DNA of 64,000 nt from Benincasa hispida. Its lineage: Eukaryota > Streptophyta > Magnoliopsida > Cucurbitales > Cucurbitaceae. The DNA lies in contig NC_052349.1 of assembly GCF_009727055.1 (NCBI RefSeq), positions 92,367,244-92,431,243 of the forward strand, given 5' to 3'. Below, piece by piece: positions 48,885-60,370 of this stretch. Position 1 is the first letter of the stretch; every line of letters begins with the position of its first letter. Under the pieces are notes generated by a model. It was not told the DNA's origin, ran no database searches, and worked only from the letters and a program-made list of their open reading frames with translations. The position numbers and the translations under genes were made by a program.

Positions 48885-51800
48885 ATCATGATGACAACTG
48901 GAGACTGGTGAGATGACATTATGAGTAGGCACCGAGCACGTCGTCTCAGCTGTGGCAGTAGGAGCCATCCAGTTAACTTTACAGAATAGGCTTCTTGTAT
49001 TAAAAGATGTCTTTGTAGTTCCTGAACTAAAAAGGAACCTTATTTTTGTAAAGTATCTGTTACAATGCAATTACACTTTTTTTTTAAATTGAATAAAGTG
49101 TTTTTTCATAAGGATGGTGTTGAAATTTGTACAGCTAAACTGGAAAATAACTTGTATGTGCTAAGACCGTTAGCCTTAAGTTCCCTCCATAACATAGAGA
49201 TGTTTAAATCTGCCATAATTAAATCTAGATGTCAACGAGTTTCTCCAACTTTGGCACCTTCGATTAGGGCACATCAATCTCAATAGGATTGAGAGATTAG
49301 TGAAGAATGGCCTTCTAAGCGAGTTAGAAGAAAATTCTTTACCAGTGTGTGAATCTTTCCTTAAGGGTAAGATGATTAAAACACCTTTTACTGGAAAAAG
49401 GTTATCAAGCCAAAGAGCCTTTAGAATTAGTACATTCTGACCTTTACGGTCCTATGAATGTGCGAGCTCGATCAGGCTATGACTACTTTATCAGTTTTAC
49501 TGATGGTTATTCTAGATATGGGTATGTTTATCTAATGCAACGAAAGTCTGAATCTTTTGAAGTATTCAAGGTTGAAGTTGAGAATGCTTGGGATAGACGG
49601 ATTAAAACACTTCGATCAGATCGAGGTGGAGAGTTTTTGGATTCTGAGTTCCAGGACTATTTATTAGGACATGGAATCGTATCCCAACTCTCAACGTCGT
49701 GTACACCTCAGCAGAATGGTGTAGCGAAGAGGAGAAACAGAACCTTGTTGGACATAGTTCGTTCGATGATGAGTTAGCTTCCTTACCGGACTCGTTTTGG
49801 GGTTTCGCATTGGAGACTGCAGTATATATACTCAATTGTGTTCCTTCTAAGAGTGTTACGAGAGCAACTCTAGAGTTGTAGAATGGGCGTAAAGCTAGTT
49901 TACGTCACTTCAACATATGAGGTTGCCTAGCACATGTGCTTGAGGAAAATCCCAAGAAATTGGAATCACAGTCGAGGTTGTGCCTCTTTGTAGGCTACCC
50001 CAAAGGTACACGAGGGGGTTACTTTTATGATCTGTCCGAAAATACGGTGTTTTTTTCCACGAATGGTACTTTCCTAGAGGAGGATCATATCAGTTAGCAC
50101 AGTCCACGTAGTAAAGTCGTGTTACGTGAGCTTTCCAACGAAACTACTGAAACTTCAACAAGAGTTGTTGAAGGACCTACTTCATCAGCCAGAGTTGTTG
50201 ATGATAGTTCATCTACTAGGTTGGTTCCACCTCAAGAGTTGAGAAACCTCGACTCAATGGGAAGGAACTCGTCTAATCGTTATCTGGGTTTCACAGAAAT
50301 CTTAGCTATAGTGACAGATGGCGACATTGAGGATCCGTTGTCTTATCAAAAGGCAATGGAGGATGTTGACGGGGATGAATGAGTTAAAGCCGTGAATCTC
50401 GAGATGGAGTCAATGTACTTCAACTCAGTATTGGATCTTGTAGATCAGCCTGATGGGGTAAGACCTATATGTTGTAAATAGATCTACAAGCGTAAACGGG
50501 GTGCTGATGGGAAGGTGCAAACCTTCAAGGCTCGACTTGTGGCAAAGGGTTATACCCAAGTGGAGGGAGTCGACTATGAGGAGATTTTCTCACCTGTTTC
50601 CATGTTAAAGTCAATCTGCATCCTCCTGTCCATTGCTGCTTATATAATTATGAGATCTTGAAAATGAACGTCAAGACGACTTTTCTGAATGGCTATCTTG
50701 AGGAGACCATTTACCTGGTGCAACTCGAAGGATTCATTACACAAGATCAAGAGCAAAAAGTTTGCAAACTGAATTGGTCCATTTATGGGCTAAAACAGGT
50801 GTCTCAATCTTAGAATATTCGATTTGATATTGCGATCAAATCGTATGGATTTTACCAAAACGTTGATGAACCTTATGTCTACAAGAAGATTGTCAACGCT
50901 TCAGTAGTTTTCTTAGTGTTGTATGTAGACGATATACTACTCATTGGGAATGATGTAGGTCTACTAACTGCAGTTAAGAACTGGCTAGCGACCTAATTCC
51001 AAATGAAATATTTAGGAGAGGCTCAGTTTGTTCTGGGTATATAGATCTTTCGAGATCGTAAGAACAAAGTGCTAGTGCTATCTCAAGTATTGTATATTGA
51101 CAAGATCTTGCTCAAGTACTCGACGTAGGACTCCAAAAAAGGCTTACTACCATTCAGACATGGAGTCACTTTATCTAAGGACATGTGTCCTAAGACGCCT
51201 CAAGAGGTTGAGGAGATGAGACGGGCTCCATATGCATCCGCCGTTGGCAGTTTGATGTATGTGATGCTCTACACGAGGGCAGACATTTGCTATGCTGTAG
51301 GGATAGTCAGTAGGTATCAGTGTAACCCAGGGCAGGGTCAGTGGACCTCAGTTAAAACATCCTCAATTATTTTTGGAGAACAAGGGACTACATGCTCGTG
51401 TATATGTCTAGGGATTTGATTCTTACTGGATATACAGATTCTGACTTTCAGACTGATAAAGACTTTCGGAAGACCAATTCAAGGTCACTTTTTACTCTTT
51501 TTAACGAAGGAGCTCTAGTATGGTGAAGCACTAAGCAGGGGTGCATCGCCGACTCCACAATGAAGGTCGAGTACGTAGTGGCTTGTGAAACTGCTAAGGA
51601 GGTCGTCTGGCTCAAAAAGTTCTTGACAGAGCTGAAAGTTGTTCCAGATATGTCTATGTCTATCACTCTCTATTGTGGGCAATAGTGGTGCTGTGGTGAA
51701 CTCCAAGGAGCCTGGGAGTCACAGGCGCGGCAAACACATAGAGCGAAAGTATCATCTAATCTGTGAAGATAGTGCATCGAGGAGACGTGATCGTCACGAA

Positions 51801-51912
51801 GATCGCCTCGGAGCAAAATGTTGCTAATCCATTTACGAAGGATCTCACGGCTATATGTGTTGAGAGTCATCTTCAGAGCATGGGTCTACGGGACTGCCCG
51901 CGGCTAGACTAG
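48885..51912 (+). pseudogene. Copia C integrase, RT and RNase H (decayed, full span)
   Basis: Pre-integrase at about 49060-49320. Integrase in a 107-codon frame at 49454-49777 keeps both Asp (SDLYGPMN and RSDRGGEF), but the catalytic Glu segment reads QNGVAKRRN, Lys for Glu. RT spans about 50330-51170: motif A is KMNVKTTFLN (Asn for Asp), YVDD is intact at about 50920, and stops are at several sites. RNase H is at about 51180-51700. The polyprotein end reads GLRDCPRLD then TAG (51910-51912), directly followed by the polypurine tract. The most complete pol in the window. Confidence 0.8.
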
Positions 51913-52011
51913 GGCAAGTGGGAGATTTTATTATATTGGGTTTTTATGCCCTAGTTTATTGTTTTGTACTTGTTTCTGTACACCCCAATTTGCTTTAGGA
52001 CAAGTGGGAGA
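51913..52011 (+). other. Duplicated polypurine tract and LTR start, copia C
   Basis: GGCAAGTGGGAGA (51913-51925) follows the pol stop codon. GACAAGTGGGAGA recurs at 51999-52011. The 73 bases between resemble the first part of an LTR (ATTGGGTTTTTATGCCCTAG). The junction is thus doubled. Confidence 0.65.
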
Positions 52012-54104
52012 TTTTTTAGGTTGATGCCCTAAAGTCTCATGCCCTGTAGTTTGTTTTGTACGAACGCTTGGATGTAAAATATATGATATTTACTTCACTT
52101 CTTGACTTTACTCATTTAGATGTTTTATTTGCTTTACCACAAACCAATAAACTTAATATCCCTGGTTGTCTTTATGTAACTTAAGAATATATGTAGTGAC
52201 ATACAAGTGGATCATGTCTTAAGTGATAACCAAAGTGGTCTATATTATCTGGATATAGGAGGAAAACCTTATCATCGTAACACTATGGACGCAACCTATT
52301 TTGTGGAATAGTTACAAGTGTTGTGACTTGTCACAGATGGTCTGATCCTGATCATTCGTATAGAGGAAATGCGAGCAAGGGCGTCCTATATAAAGAGTTT
52401 GTATAAGACCTGACCACGAAGTATTAACATCTCGTCATATAACTCTGTTCATGACAGAGACTTCACTTCACTGGGATGATCATAGGTAACATGACCTCAA
52501 TCTTGAGTGAGTTGGGAAACTCCTGCCATTGAGGGTGGTCCTTTGATTCGCATGGGTGTGAGTGGCTAGAGCGCCGACTCAAACCTTCCACTTTGAGGAT
52601 TCGTCTGATTTGGGAGTTGGGGACTCAGCTTCACAAGATGAAGTTCACTCTTTCCCCGAAGCAGGGGTAAATAGATAGATTTCTCCCTTAAGGGCTGATC
52701 CCGGGGCTTGAACGATGTGATGCCACATACCTTCTCATGGCCCGAGAGGTGTTCACACATAGTAGGACTATGTTGTATTGTTCATTAGAGGGACCAGTGG
52801 TACTTAAGAAGTAAGATGTAACTACAGGGGCAAAACAGTAAATTGGCCCAACTGTACTTACGAGCATCTGTAAAAGGTCATCGTACTGATGATCGGTTAT
52901 ATCCAATGGACATAGAAATATATCTATGGTAAGAATAGTTCAGCTATCGGTCCTTAATGAAATGTCTGGCAGTTAACGAATGGTGGATATCGTGGTTAAA
53001 GAGTTTAGTCAGTTATTTACGTACCATTGGAGCTTCGAGCCATAGGTCCATAAGGTCCCCTTGGTAGCTTAGATACAAGTTGAGAATCAGTTTTTAGGTC
53101 AGTTTGAAATGTTCAAATTGACTAGAGGGAGTTCGATTATATATGATATAATTGAACTAGTTAATTATATATGATCTAATTGACTTTATGTATGCGATAT
53201 ATTAATTTGGAGGAAATTGGGTATAAATATTACATCTTGTGGAGGAAAAATATTGTGGTTAGTATATGATATTAAACTATAGGTTATGAATATAATGTGA
53301 TTATATTTATTATTTATTAATTGGACAGTTAGGGGATAATTTGTCGGCGTCTCTTCTACTTTTGTAATGGATGAGTAAGATGAAGAATTGCTTTGAGACA
53401 CTTAAATAGCTCATGGTGTGTTAAGCATTGGATGATATAGCGTTTATGTGTGTCATCGCTTAGTAAAATCAGAGCCTATACGATAGTACTAAACAATCGT
53501 TCAACGCTTACACCCGTGCATGGCTTGTACTAAACGATCGCTTATCTTTTACTAAACGAGTGTTTAGTGTCCGAGCTTTACGAAATAATCATATAGACGA
53601 TCGCTTAGATTTTCCTACACTATCATTTAGACGATCGCTTACCTTTTCCTACACGATCGTATACTTCACCTAAATGATCAAGCATTTTGTCTATATGATA
53701 GATGAGTCTTTCTCCCATTTGCTTGATCGTTGTATATGATCTCTTTACTTCATTCCCTCTACCAAATCTGAACAAAGCCCACCCTTTGGATTCTCACTCC
53801 GAGAATACTGAAGGCTCCAAGTGGTGGTGTTGTCCCTATTTCCTTCTATTCGTGTGGAGACTGTTCGTGGTACACGATTGGGTGTTGCTGAATGATTGCT
53901 TGTCGTTCCAGCGAAAGCGAGATTTGCTGTGAAGAAAAGTCTTTAACTGGTATGATCTCTCAGTCTCTTATTTATTGATCCTTTAAGTATGTTAGTAATT
54001 TAACTTAATAATGCATATCTATATGTTTGAATGTATATGTGGAAATTTTGTCACAATGAAGATCTACTTTAGCTCATAGGTACTCTTGTATAAGAGTTCC
54101 TTCA
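52012..54104 (+). repeat. 3' LTR of copia C (family C)
   Basis: Starts at about 52012 in a degraded TTTTAGGTTGATGCCC (TG lost) and ends GAGTTCCTTCA at 54104, about 2.09 kb. Its inverted partner is at 24844. The 3' half contains an array of ACGATCG words (53440-53700). The 60-78-codon frames on both strands are LTR text. Confidence 0.75.
53440..53700 (+). repeat. Array of ACGATCG-type motifs in the family C LTR
   Basis: Words such as AAACGATCGCTTA and AGACGATCGCTTA recur. Two units starting at 53595 and 53629 are 34 bases apart and nearly alike (AGACGATCGCTTA, then TTTTCCTACAC). Related arrays lie at 25250-25460 (inverted), 46300-46450 and 55090-55160 (inverted). Confidence 0.7.
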
Positions 54105-54255
54105 GCATCGTCCTCCTCGATCGCATCATGATACTTCACTTCTCTTGCCCCATCTATGGCCTAATTGATGATAACCTTTTAGATGTCATCATGCTTGCTT
54201 CTTATCTTGTCTACTTCGTGAGAGTCTCAACCCACTCTGTCATAGTAGGGTTGAG
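54105..54255 (+). repeat. Repeat shared with 38637-38800, copy 2
   Basis: Begins immediately after the LTR end with a GCATCGTCCTCCTCGAT phrase comparable to GCATCGTTCTCCTTGAT at 38641. A (GA)n run follows at 54257-54281. Confidence 0.65.
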
Positions 54256-54431
54256 ACACAGAGAGAGAGAGAGAGAGAGAAATAAATGGAAATAATTAAC
54301 AATGATCAACTATTTAGTTAGTCAAGTTGATTATTAATTGGTCAATCATAGTCTATGTTATCATATCCCATGTAAAATGATCGATTTACTGGGTTCATAT
54401 TCAATAATTCATTATGGTAATTAATTTTTAG

Positions 54432-54638
54432 GTTCTTTTCAAATATAGTAAAATGAATCAAAATATTTACAAATATAGCAAAATGTCATGTCTGTTAGTG
54501 ACAAACACTGATAGACTACTATCATATATCATTGATAAACACTGATAGATGTCTATCAGTGTCTATCATTGATAGATTATGAATCTTTGCTATATTTATA
54601 AATATTTTTTAGCAATTTTTTAATTTAAAATATTTTTT
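54432..54638. repeat. GATAGAC foldback element, copy 3
   Basis: Arms AAAATATTTACAAATATAGC and GCTATATTTATAAATATTTT are near-perfect inverted copies. The centre has CACTGATAGATGTCTATCAG and further GATAGAC words. The clearest of the three family members. Confidence 0.75.
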
Positions 54639-54994
54639 CTTAATTTTTTTCCAGTATAATAATTTAAATTCGTTAAAGCAATATTCAAAAGTCCACTTTA
54701 ATACTCAAAAGCCAGTCATTTGACTAATAGTTCAATACTTGTCTTTTTATTTTAGAATTATAACTAGTGAAATACTAATAGTTTTGGCTCGTGGGCCCGA
54801 TGCTCGTGACTCTCTAATGACTACGAGCATCCTCATCATGGTGTGATCTATGTGTCTCTAAACAAGTCGTATCGACATCAATGTGACCGTATACGGGCCG
54901 TTCATCAACCCTAGTGTCTCTATACCACCTCTCTCTATTAGGCATGATCAATGGTGTGGGTGTGATATAAAGGAAAACGAACATGAAGATTTCC
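54639..54994. other. Unclassified spacer
   Basis: An AT-rich part, then a GC-richer part at 54785-54960. Two overlapping minus frames (60 and 80 codons) and a 91-codon plus frame are not recognised. The distal edge of the family D LTR may fall here. Confidence 0.3.
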
Positions 54995-56588
54995 ATGAGC
55001 AGCGGAATGATTGTTCCAAATTTCATTGGAACTTGAACATACACAATTATAGTCAAGAAACGGAAATTTACAGGTCATGCATAATACGAAATTACAGCAT
55101 GAACTATCGTATAGTAACACTCCACGATCGTTTAGTCTCTCTATCTGCTATTGTTTAGTGAAACAATTCCACTTGATAGCAATCTCGTGAGATCCTTCCG
55201 AAAATAACAACTCTGTTAAATTTAGGAAAACATTTGTCCTTTTATCTCACGATTACCATAAAACCAACTCAATTGGTTATTAGAGAAAAAGAGATAATTA
55301 TCCAATAATTAATATTATTATACATATATATGATAACCAACTTACCATATTATATTTATAACCTATAGTTTTAATATTTCATTTCATGAAACATATAAAC
55401 CATAACTCTTTTTCTATTTTATGGTACTCAATGTAAATCACATTTACATTAATCCTCCACTTGATGTATCTCATACATCACATTGATTATATCATATATA
55501 ATCGAATTTTCTCTTGTCAATTTGAACATTTCAAATCAACACCACGAACTGATTCTCAAGTTGAATCCATTGAGCTACCAAGGGGACTTTACGGACCTGT
55601 AGCTTGAAGCTCCAACGGTACATGAATAACTGACTAAACTCTTTAGTCACGGGATCCACCATCCATTAACTGTCGAGCACTCCACTAAAGACCGACAGTT
55701 GAACTCTCCTTACTACAGATATATTTTATGTCCATATCAATAAATCAACAGTGTGATAACCCTTCATAGATCGCTCGTAAGTACAGCTGGGCCAATTAGC
55801 CATTATGCCTCTATAGTTACATCTAACTCTTTAAGTACCACTGATCCCTCTAATGAACATAATTCATAGTCCTACTATGACTGAGTCCTCTCTTCAAAAG
55901 AGGAGTTGTGGCCACTATGTTCAAGACCCAGAATCAGCTCTTAAGGGAGCAATTTATCTATTTACCCTTGCTTCGGAGAAGAAGTGAATTCCATCTTGTG
56001 TAACTGAGTTCCCAGCTTCCAAATCTGACAAATCCTCAAAAAGGTAGGCTTGTTGAGTTGGCAATCTGGCCACTCTCACCTATACTAATCAAAGAACCGT
56101 CTTCAAAGGCAGAAGTTTCCAAAACACTCAGGATTATGGTCATGTCACCTATGGTCGTTTAGGTGAGATGTAAGTCTCAAGTATCAACGGCATTATATAA
56201 AGAGACTAGTCATCTCGTGGTCCGGTTTTATACAAACTCTTTGTATAGGACACTCCTACTCGCATGTCTCCACATGAATGGTCATGATCTACCATCTATA
56301 GTATTTTATAACACTTATAAACCTCTACAAAGCGGGTCGTATTCGTAGTGTCACCAGGATCAGGTATCCCTCCTTAATCCTTATACTACAGATCTTTTTA
56401 GGTTATCACTTAAGGCATGATCCACTTGTATATCTCATATACATGCTTAAGTTTACATACAATAACCATGGAGCTTTGTTTATTGGATATGAGTAAATAC
56501 AAAATAAAATAACTCTTATTTTATTCATAACAATGTATACAATTTACAAACTACGAGACTCGGGGGACTTAGGATACCAATCCCAACA
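54995..56588 (-). repeat. 3' LTR of copia D (minus strand)
   Basis: On the minus strand it opens TGTTGGGATTGGTATCC at 56588, right after the polypurine tract CAAGTGGGAGAT (56589-56600). Interior phrases match the other LTRs. The far boundary near 54995 (GCAGCGGAAT, a phrase also near the end of the family B LTR) is approximate. Confidence 0.65.
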
Positions 56589-56600
56589 ATCTCCCACTTG

Positions 56601-57650
56601 TCTTAATACCTCGGGAGACTAATGTACAATACATGATGAAAAACAAGTACAATATACAATAAATTAGGACATACTTTATACCCCAGTAATATCTCCCACT
56701 TGCTCTAGATAAGATGTCGCATGTCTCGTAGACCCAGACTCTCCAGATAACCCTCGAACACTGTAGCCGTAAGAGCCTTTGTAAACGGATCAGCAATGTT
56801 ATGCTCCGACGCAATCTTCGTGACTATTACATCACTACGATGCAAAATCTCCCTAATCAAGTGAAATTTCCGTTTGATATGCTTGCCTCTCTGATGACTC
56901 CGAGTTCTTTCGAATTTGCCACAGCCCCGCTGTTATCACAATAGAGAGTGATCGGTAAATACATATTTGAAACAACTTCCAAATCTATAAGGAATTTCCT
57001 CAGCCAAATAGCCTTCTTAGTTGCTTCACAAGCGGCTACATATTCGACTTCCATAGTGGAGTCTGCGATGCATCCTTGCTTGATGCTTTGCCATACTACA
57101 GCCCCTCCATTCAGAGTGAATATTGACCCTGATGTCGATTTACGAGAATCTCTATCAGTCTGAAAGTCAGAGTCTGTGTATCCTATAAGGATCAGATCCT
57201 TATCTCCATACACAAGCATGTAATCCCTCATTATCCGAATATACTTGAGGATCATTTTGAACGTCGTCTAGTGATCTAATCCTGGATTGGACTAATAATG
57301 ACTCACAATCCCTACTGCATAGCAAATGTCGGGTCTGGTACACAACATTATATACATTAAGCTTCTAACAGCTGAAGCATGGGGAATCCATCTCATCTTC
57401 TCAATCTCTTGAGGTGTATTAGGACATTGATCCTTAGACAAAACAATTCCATGCTTGAAGGGTAATAACAAACCCCTCTTGGAATTCTGCATCCTATACC
57501 TAATCAACATTTGATCGATGTACAATGTCTGAGACAAGGCTAACCTCTTGTTCTTATGATCTCGAATAATCTGGATCCCAAAAACATACTGTGCCTCACC
57601 CAAATCTTTCATTTGGAACTGGGTGGCTAACCACTTTTTAATGTCAGTCA
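56601..57650 (-). pseudogene. Copia D RT tail and RNase H (5'-truncated)
   Basis: A minus frame at 57612-57292 carries the end of RT (MKDLGEAQYVFGIQI, then TRPDICYAVGIVSHY). The frame at 57255-56857 carries RNase H (YTDSDFQTDRDSRKSTSGS, CIADSTMEVEYVAACEA, LYCDNSGAVANSKE). Few lesions: a short break between the frames at about 57256-57291, and a loss of frame after NSKE. These RNase H acidic residues look intact, so this copy is younger than A-C. Its upstream part is absent; at about 57650 it meets a DUF1985-like relic. Confidence 0.8.
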
Positions 57651-57990
57651 GAAACCCTCCTCACAACTACTGGATTAGGTGACCGCCACAATCTCGTCAC
57701 CAATAGGAAGTCTTCTTTGGTGAATGTTACAACTGTACCATTCAAATCAAATGTCATTGCATTCTTCCTATGGTCTTCAACCCCCCTCAATAGAATGTAA
57801 TGGACTAATGGACTGTTGAAGATAATGTTTATGTCCACAAATCACCCAAATACCATCTTCTTGAAGAGGGCAAGCTGAGTGGGAATAAGCTTCTCTTTTA
57901 GCCATCCCAATGTGAAAGGATAGGCTAGTCGTTTGGCCTGGAAAACGATCCTGGGGAGGAATCTTGAATTGTCTATCCATACTGCACAAA
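57651..57990 (-). pseudogene. DUF1985-like relic (Mutator/Ulp1-associated gene fragment)
   Basis: Reading down the minus strand: PRIVFQAKRLAYPFTLGWLK, KLIPTQLALFKKMVFG, one in-frame stop (57842-57844), then FVDINIIFNSPLVHYILLRG and FDLNGTVVTFTKEDFLLVT. This is the pattern I know from the plant DUF1985 domain, usually found with a Ulp1-type peptidase in proteins linked to Mutator-like transposons. A TTTTGTGCAG acceptor-like site precedes the conserved part (about 57990). The domain is cut at 57650 by the copia D fragment. Family call is from memory of the domain pattern. Confidence 0.55.
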
Positions 57991-59160
57991 ATAACAAAAA
58001 ATAGAGATAAATAAGAATTATGTTCAATACTTGATACACGATGCAAGTTCCTTGATGCACGATACAAGATACTCGATTTCTCGATACCCGATATATGCTA
58101 CATAGTGTCCCTTACTCGCTACATTACAAATGACTAGATGGTCGATGGGCGAGCATTCGGTTTGATTTTCCTCCGGCATGCATTATCCAACTCAAACCCT
58201 AAACTTCAGACGGTTTGAAATAATAAAAATATGAAAAATGAAATGAAACAAACTCAAAGTTCAGCCAAACATGCAAGATATGAAAAAATAAATGAAAATC
58301 GTGTCGGTCGAGTATCGAGTAACATGGAAGCGCATATCGAGGAACATGATGCAAAGATAGTCAAGTTTTGAGTGAATGATGCCAAAATACAAAAAAGAAG
58401 AAGAATGTTAGCTAATGATAGTCGAGTTTCAGGTGAATGATACCAAACTACAAACAAAGAGAAGAATGTTACTTGATACAGAGATATTGGAGTTTCGAGT
58501 GTACAGGTATTGTGGTCGAAGGATAATAATCGGACGAACGGAGAGAATAGTCTGAGCTCGTGGGAAGTGGTGAAACAATGGACTTCAAACACCATTAAAT
58601 GGGTTATGAATTCAAAATAATCAAGTAAAAAGTAATCAAGCATCGAGTATAATGTGGATATGACCGAGTATACACATGTTGATTGCAGCGGTACCGAGTG
58701 ACCATGAAGCTGGGTATCGAGTGACCTCCAAACGGGTTATGAATTCAAAATAATCGAGTATAAAGTAATCAAGCATCAAGTATGACGTGGATATGATCGG
58801 GTATACACGTTGTCGATTGCAGCCGTATTGAGTGACCATGAAGTTGGGTATCAAGTGACCGTGCATCTAGGAACGTGTGACGAGCCATGGGTATCCAGTG
58901 ATGAGTTATCGAGGATGGAGTAAATTTATATTGGCAGGCATGAAGGGTGCATCTGAGGGACAAATCGGTAAAATCACATGCTTATGACGTAAGCAGAAGG
59001 CCACTTTCCATTACTTTCTCTACAAGTGGCCATTTTTCATTTGGACCTTCCAAAGGTACAAATGAGGCCCTTCGTACAAAAAAAAACTCTTCCATCTTAG
59101 CCCAGCCTCCCTTTCTTTACTTCCTCATTTTATGACACTCCATATTGACTTTTGAGCTAA
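57991..59160. other. Unclassified repeat DNA with a 133-bp duplication
   Basis: No gene. Text rich in ATCGAGT / ACTCGAT words. Frames of 64-129 codons on the minus strand share segments only because the DNA is duplicated. May be an intron or flank of the DUF1985 relic or of its transposon. Confidence 0.35.
58601..58866. repeat. Tandem duplication, period 133
   Basis: GGGTTATGAATTCAAAATAA starts at 58601 and again at 58734. The ~127 bases that follow match with scattered substitutions, ending GAGTGACCATGAAG and GGGTATC-AGTGACC in each. Confidence 0.75.
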
Positions 59161-60370
59161 TTTTAGGCCTATTTTATCAATATAAATATAGAAGGTGAGA
59201 ATAAAATAGATGGCCAACAAATACAAGAGGAAGGGACTGGGGATTAAAGAACAAAAAATGAGAATTTGGGTTCAGTTAGAGGAAGTTTACATAATCTTCG
59301 GCCAATATATATTCCAACGACTCCTTGAACGATGCAATTTCCATCGAGTGGATCCGCAGCTCCAGCGAACTCCACAACTCAACAGATGAACACCAGACTC
59401 CTGTGTGCTCCCCACGCGATACAGAACCATTCCGATGAAGACCCACACTGACAGCCGCACAGTTCTGACGCTCTGCACCCACGAACAGCGCGACTCTCGA
59501 CGAACGGCGAAAACCGACGGACAAAGCTCAATCCAGCAACCTCCATTGAACCCGCAAAATTTCTTTTTAAGAATTTACAGATAAGAACTTGGGATTTTAA
59601 CTTGGTTTAATTTCAATTACACTTCAATTTCCTTTCGAAATTCCAAGAGTTTAATTTAATTTCAATCCATATTGATTGAAATTTCAAAAGAATTTCAATT
59701 TTGTTTCCTCATTTTTTATAGATTTGATTTAACAGGACTTTGATCTAGCTTTAATCATTCCAAATTTTGTTTGAATATTGTTTCACCTTATAGTTCTAAA
59801 AAGTGTTAAACCCTTCAAGTTGATTTAAATGAATTTTGAACATTTCAATTTGAAATTTCTAAAAAGCAACCTCAATTTGAATTTTTCATAAATGATTATT
59901 AACATGGTTTTAATTCAAAGTTTTCAAATCAATTTCAATTTCGTTCAAACTTGAATTTTTTAAATAAAATTTTAATTTGATTTCACCTTGATTTATAAAA
60001 CAATTTTCAATCTTTCTTAAAGAGCTTATACCATTCATAGGACTTTAATTCATATTTTATTTTTAAAATGTGATTTAATCTGCATGAAACATTATTCTAT
60101 AAATACCACATTAATTCTGTGATAGAATTGAGGTCATCAAACATCTCAAATTCTTGAGGTAAATATAACATGATAATAAATTAACGGACACTTGTCTACT
60201 CACAAAGTGCAACTCTACTTTACCTTTAAAAGATTTAGTGGGACATTCCTTAAATAAATTTTAATATTATTTAAAAACATTATTAGTTAGAAACCTTGTT
60301 AGTTAAATGTTTCTCTTCTAAATTTTATTTCTAGAGTAAACAAAGTTTGACAGTGATTTTTTAATAAAAT
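59161..60370. other. Unclassified, TTTCAATTT-rich stretch
   Basis: 59276-59524 is GC-richer with an 82-codon minus frame not recognised. 59560-60010 is dominated by overlapping TTTCAATTT / AATTTGAA words without a fixed period. It may be the decayed LTR or 5' flank of copia E; no primer binding site is readable. Confidence 0.3.

Noticed and set aside
58254..58963. Minus frames of 64-129 codons with shared LDYF segments
   Set aside because: The similarity comes from duplicated DNA (133-bp units), not from a protein; no family pattern and no plausible codon constraint.
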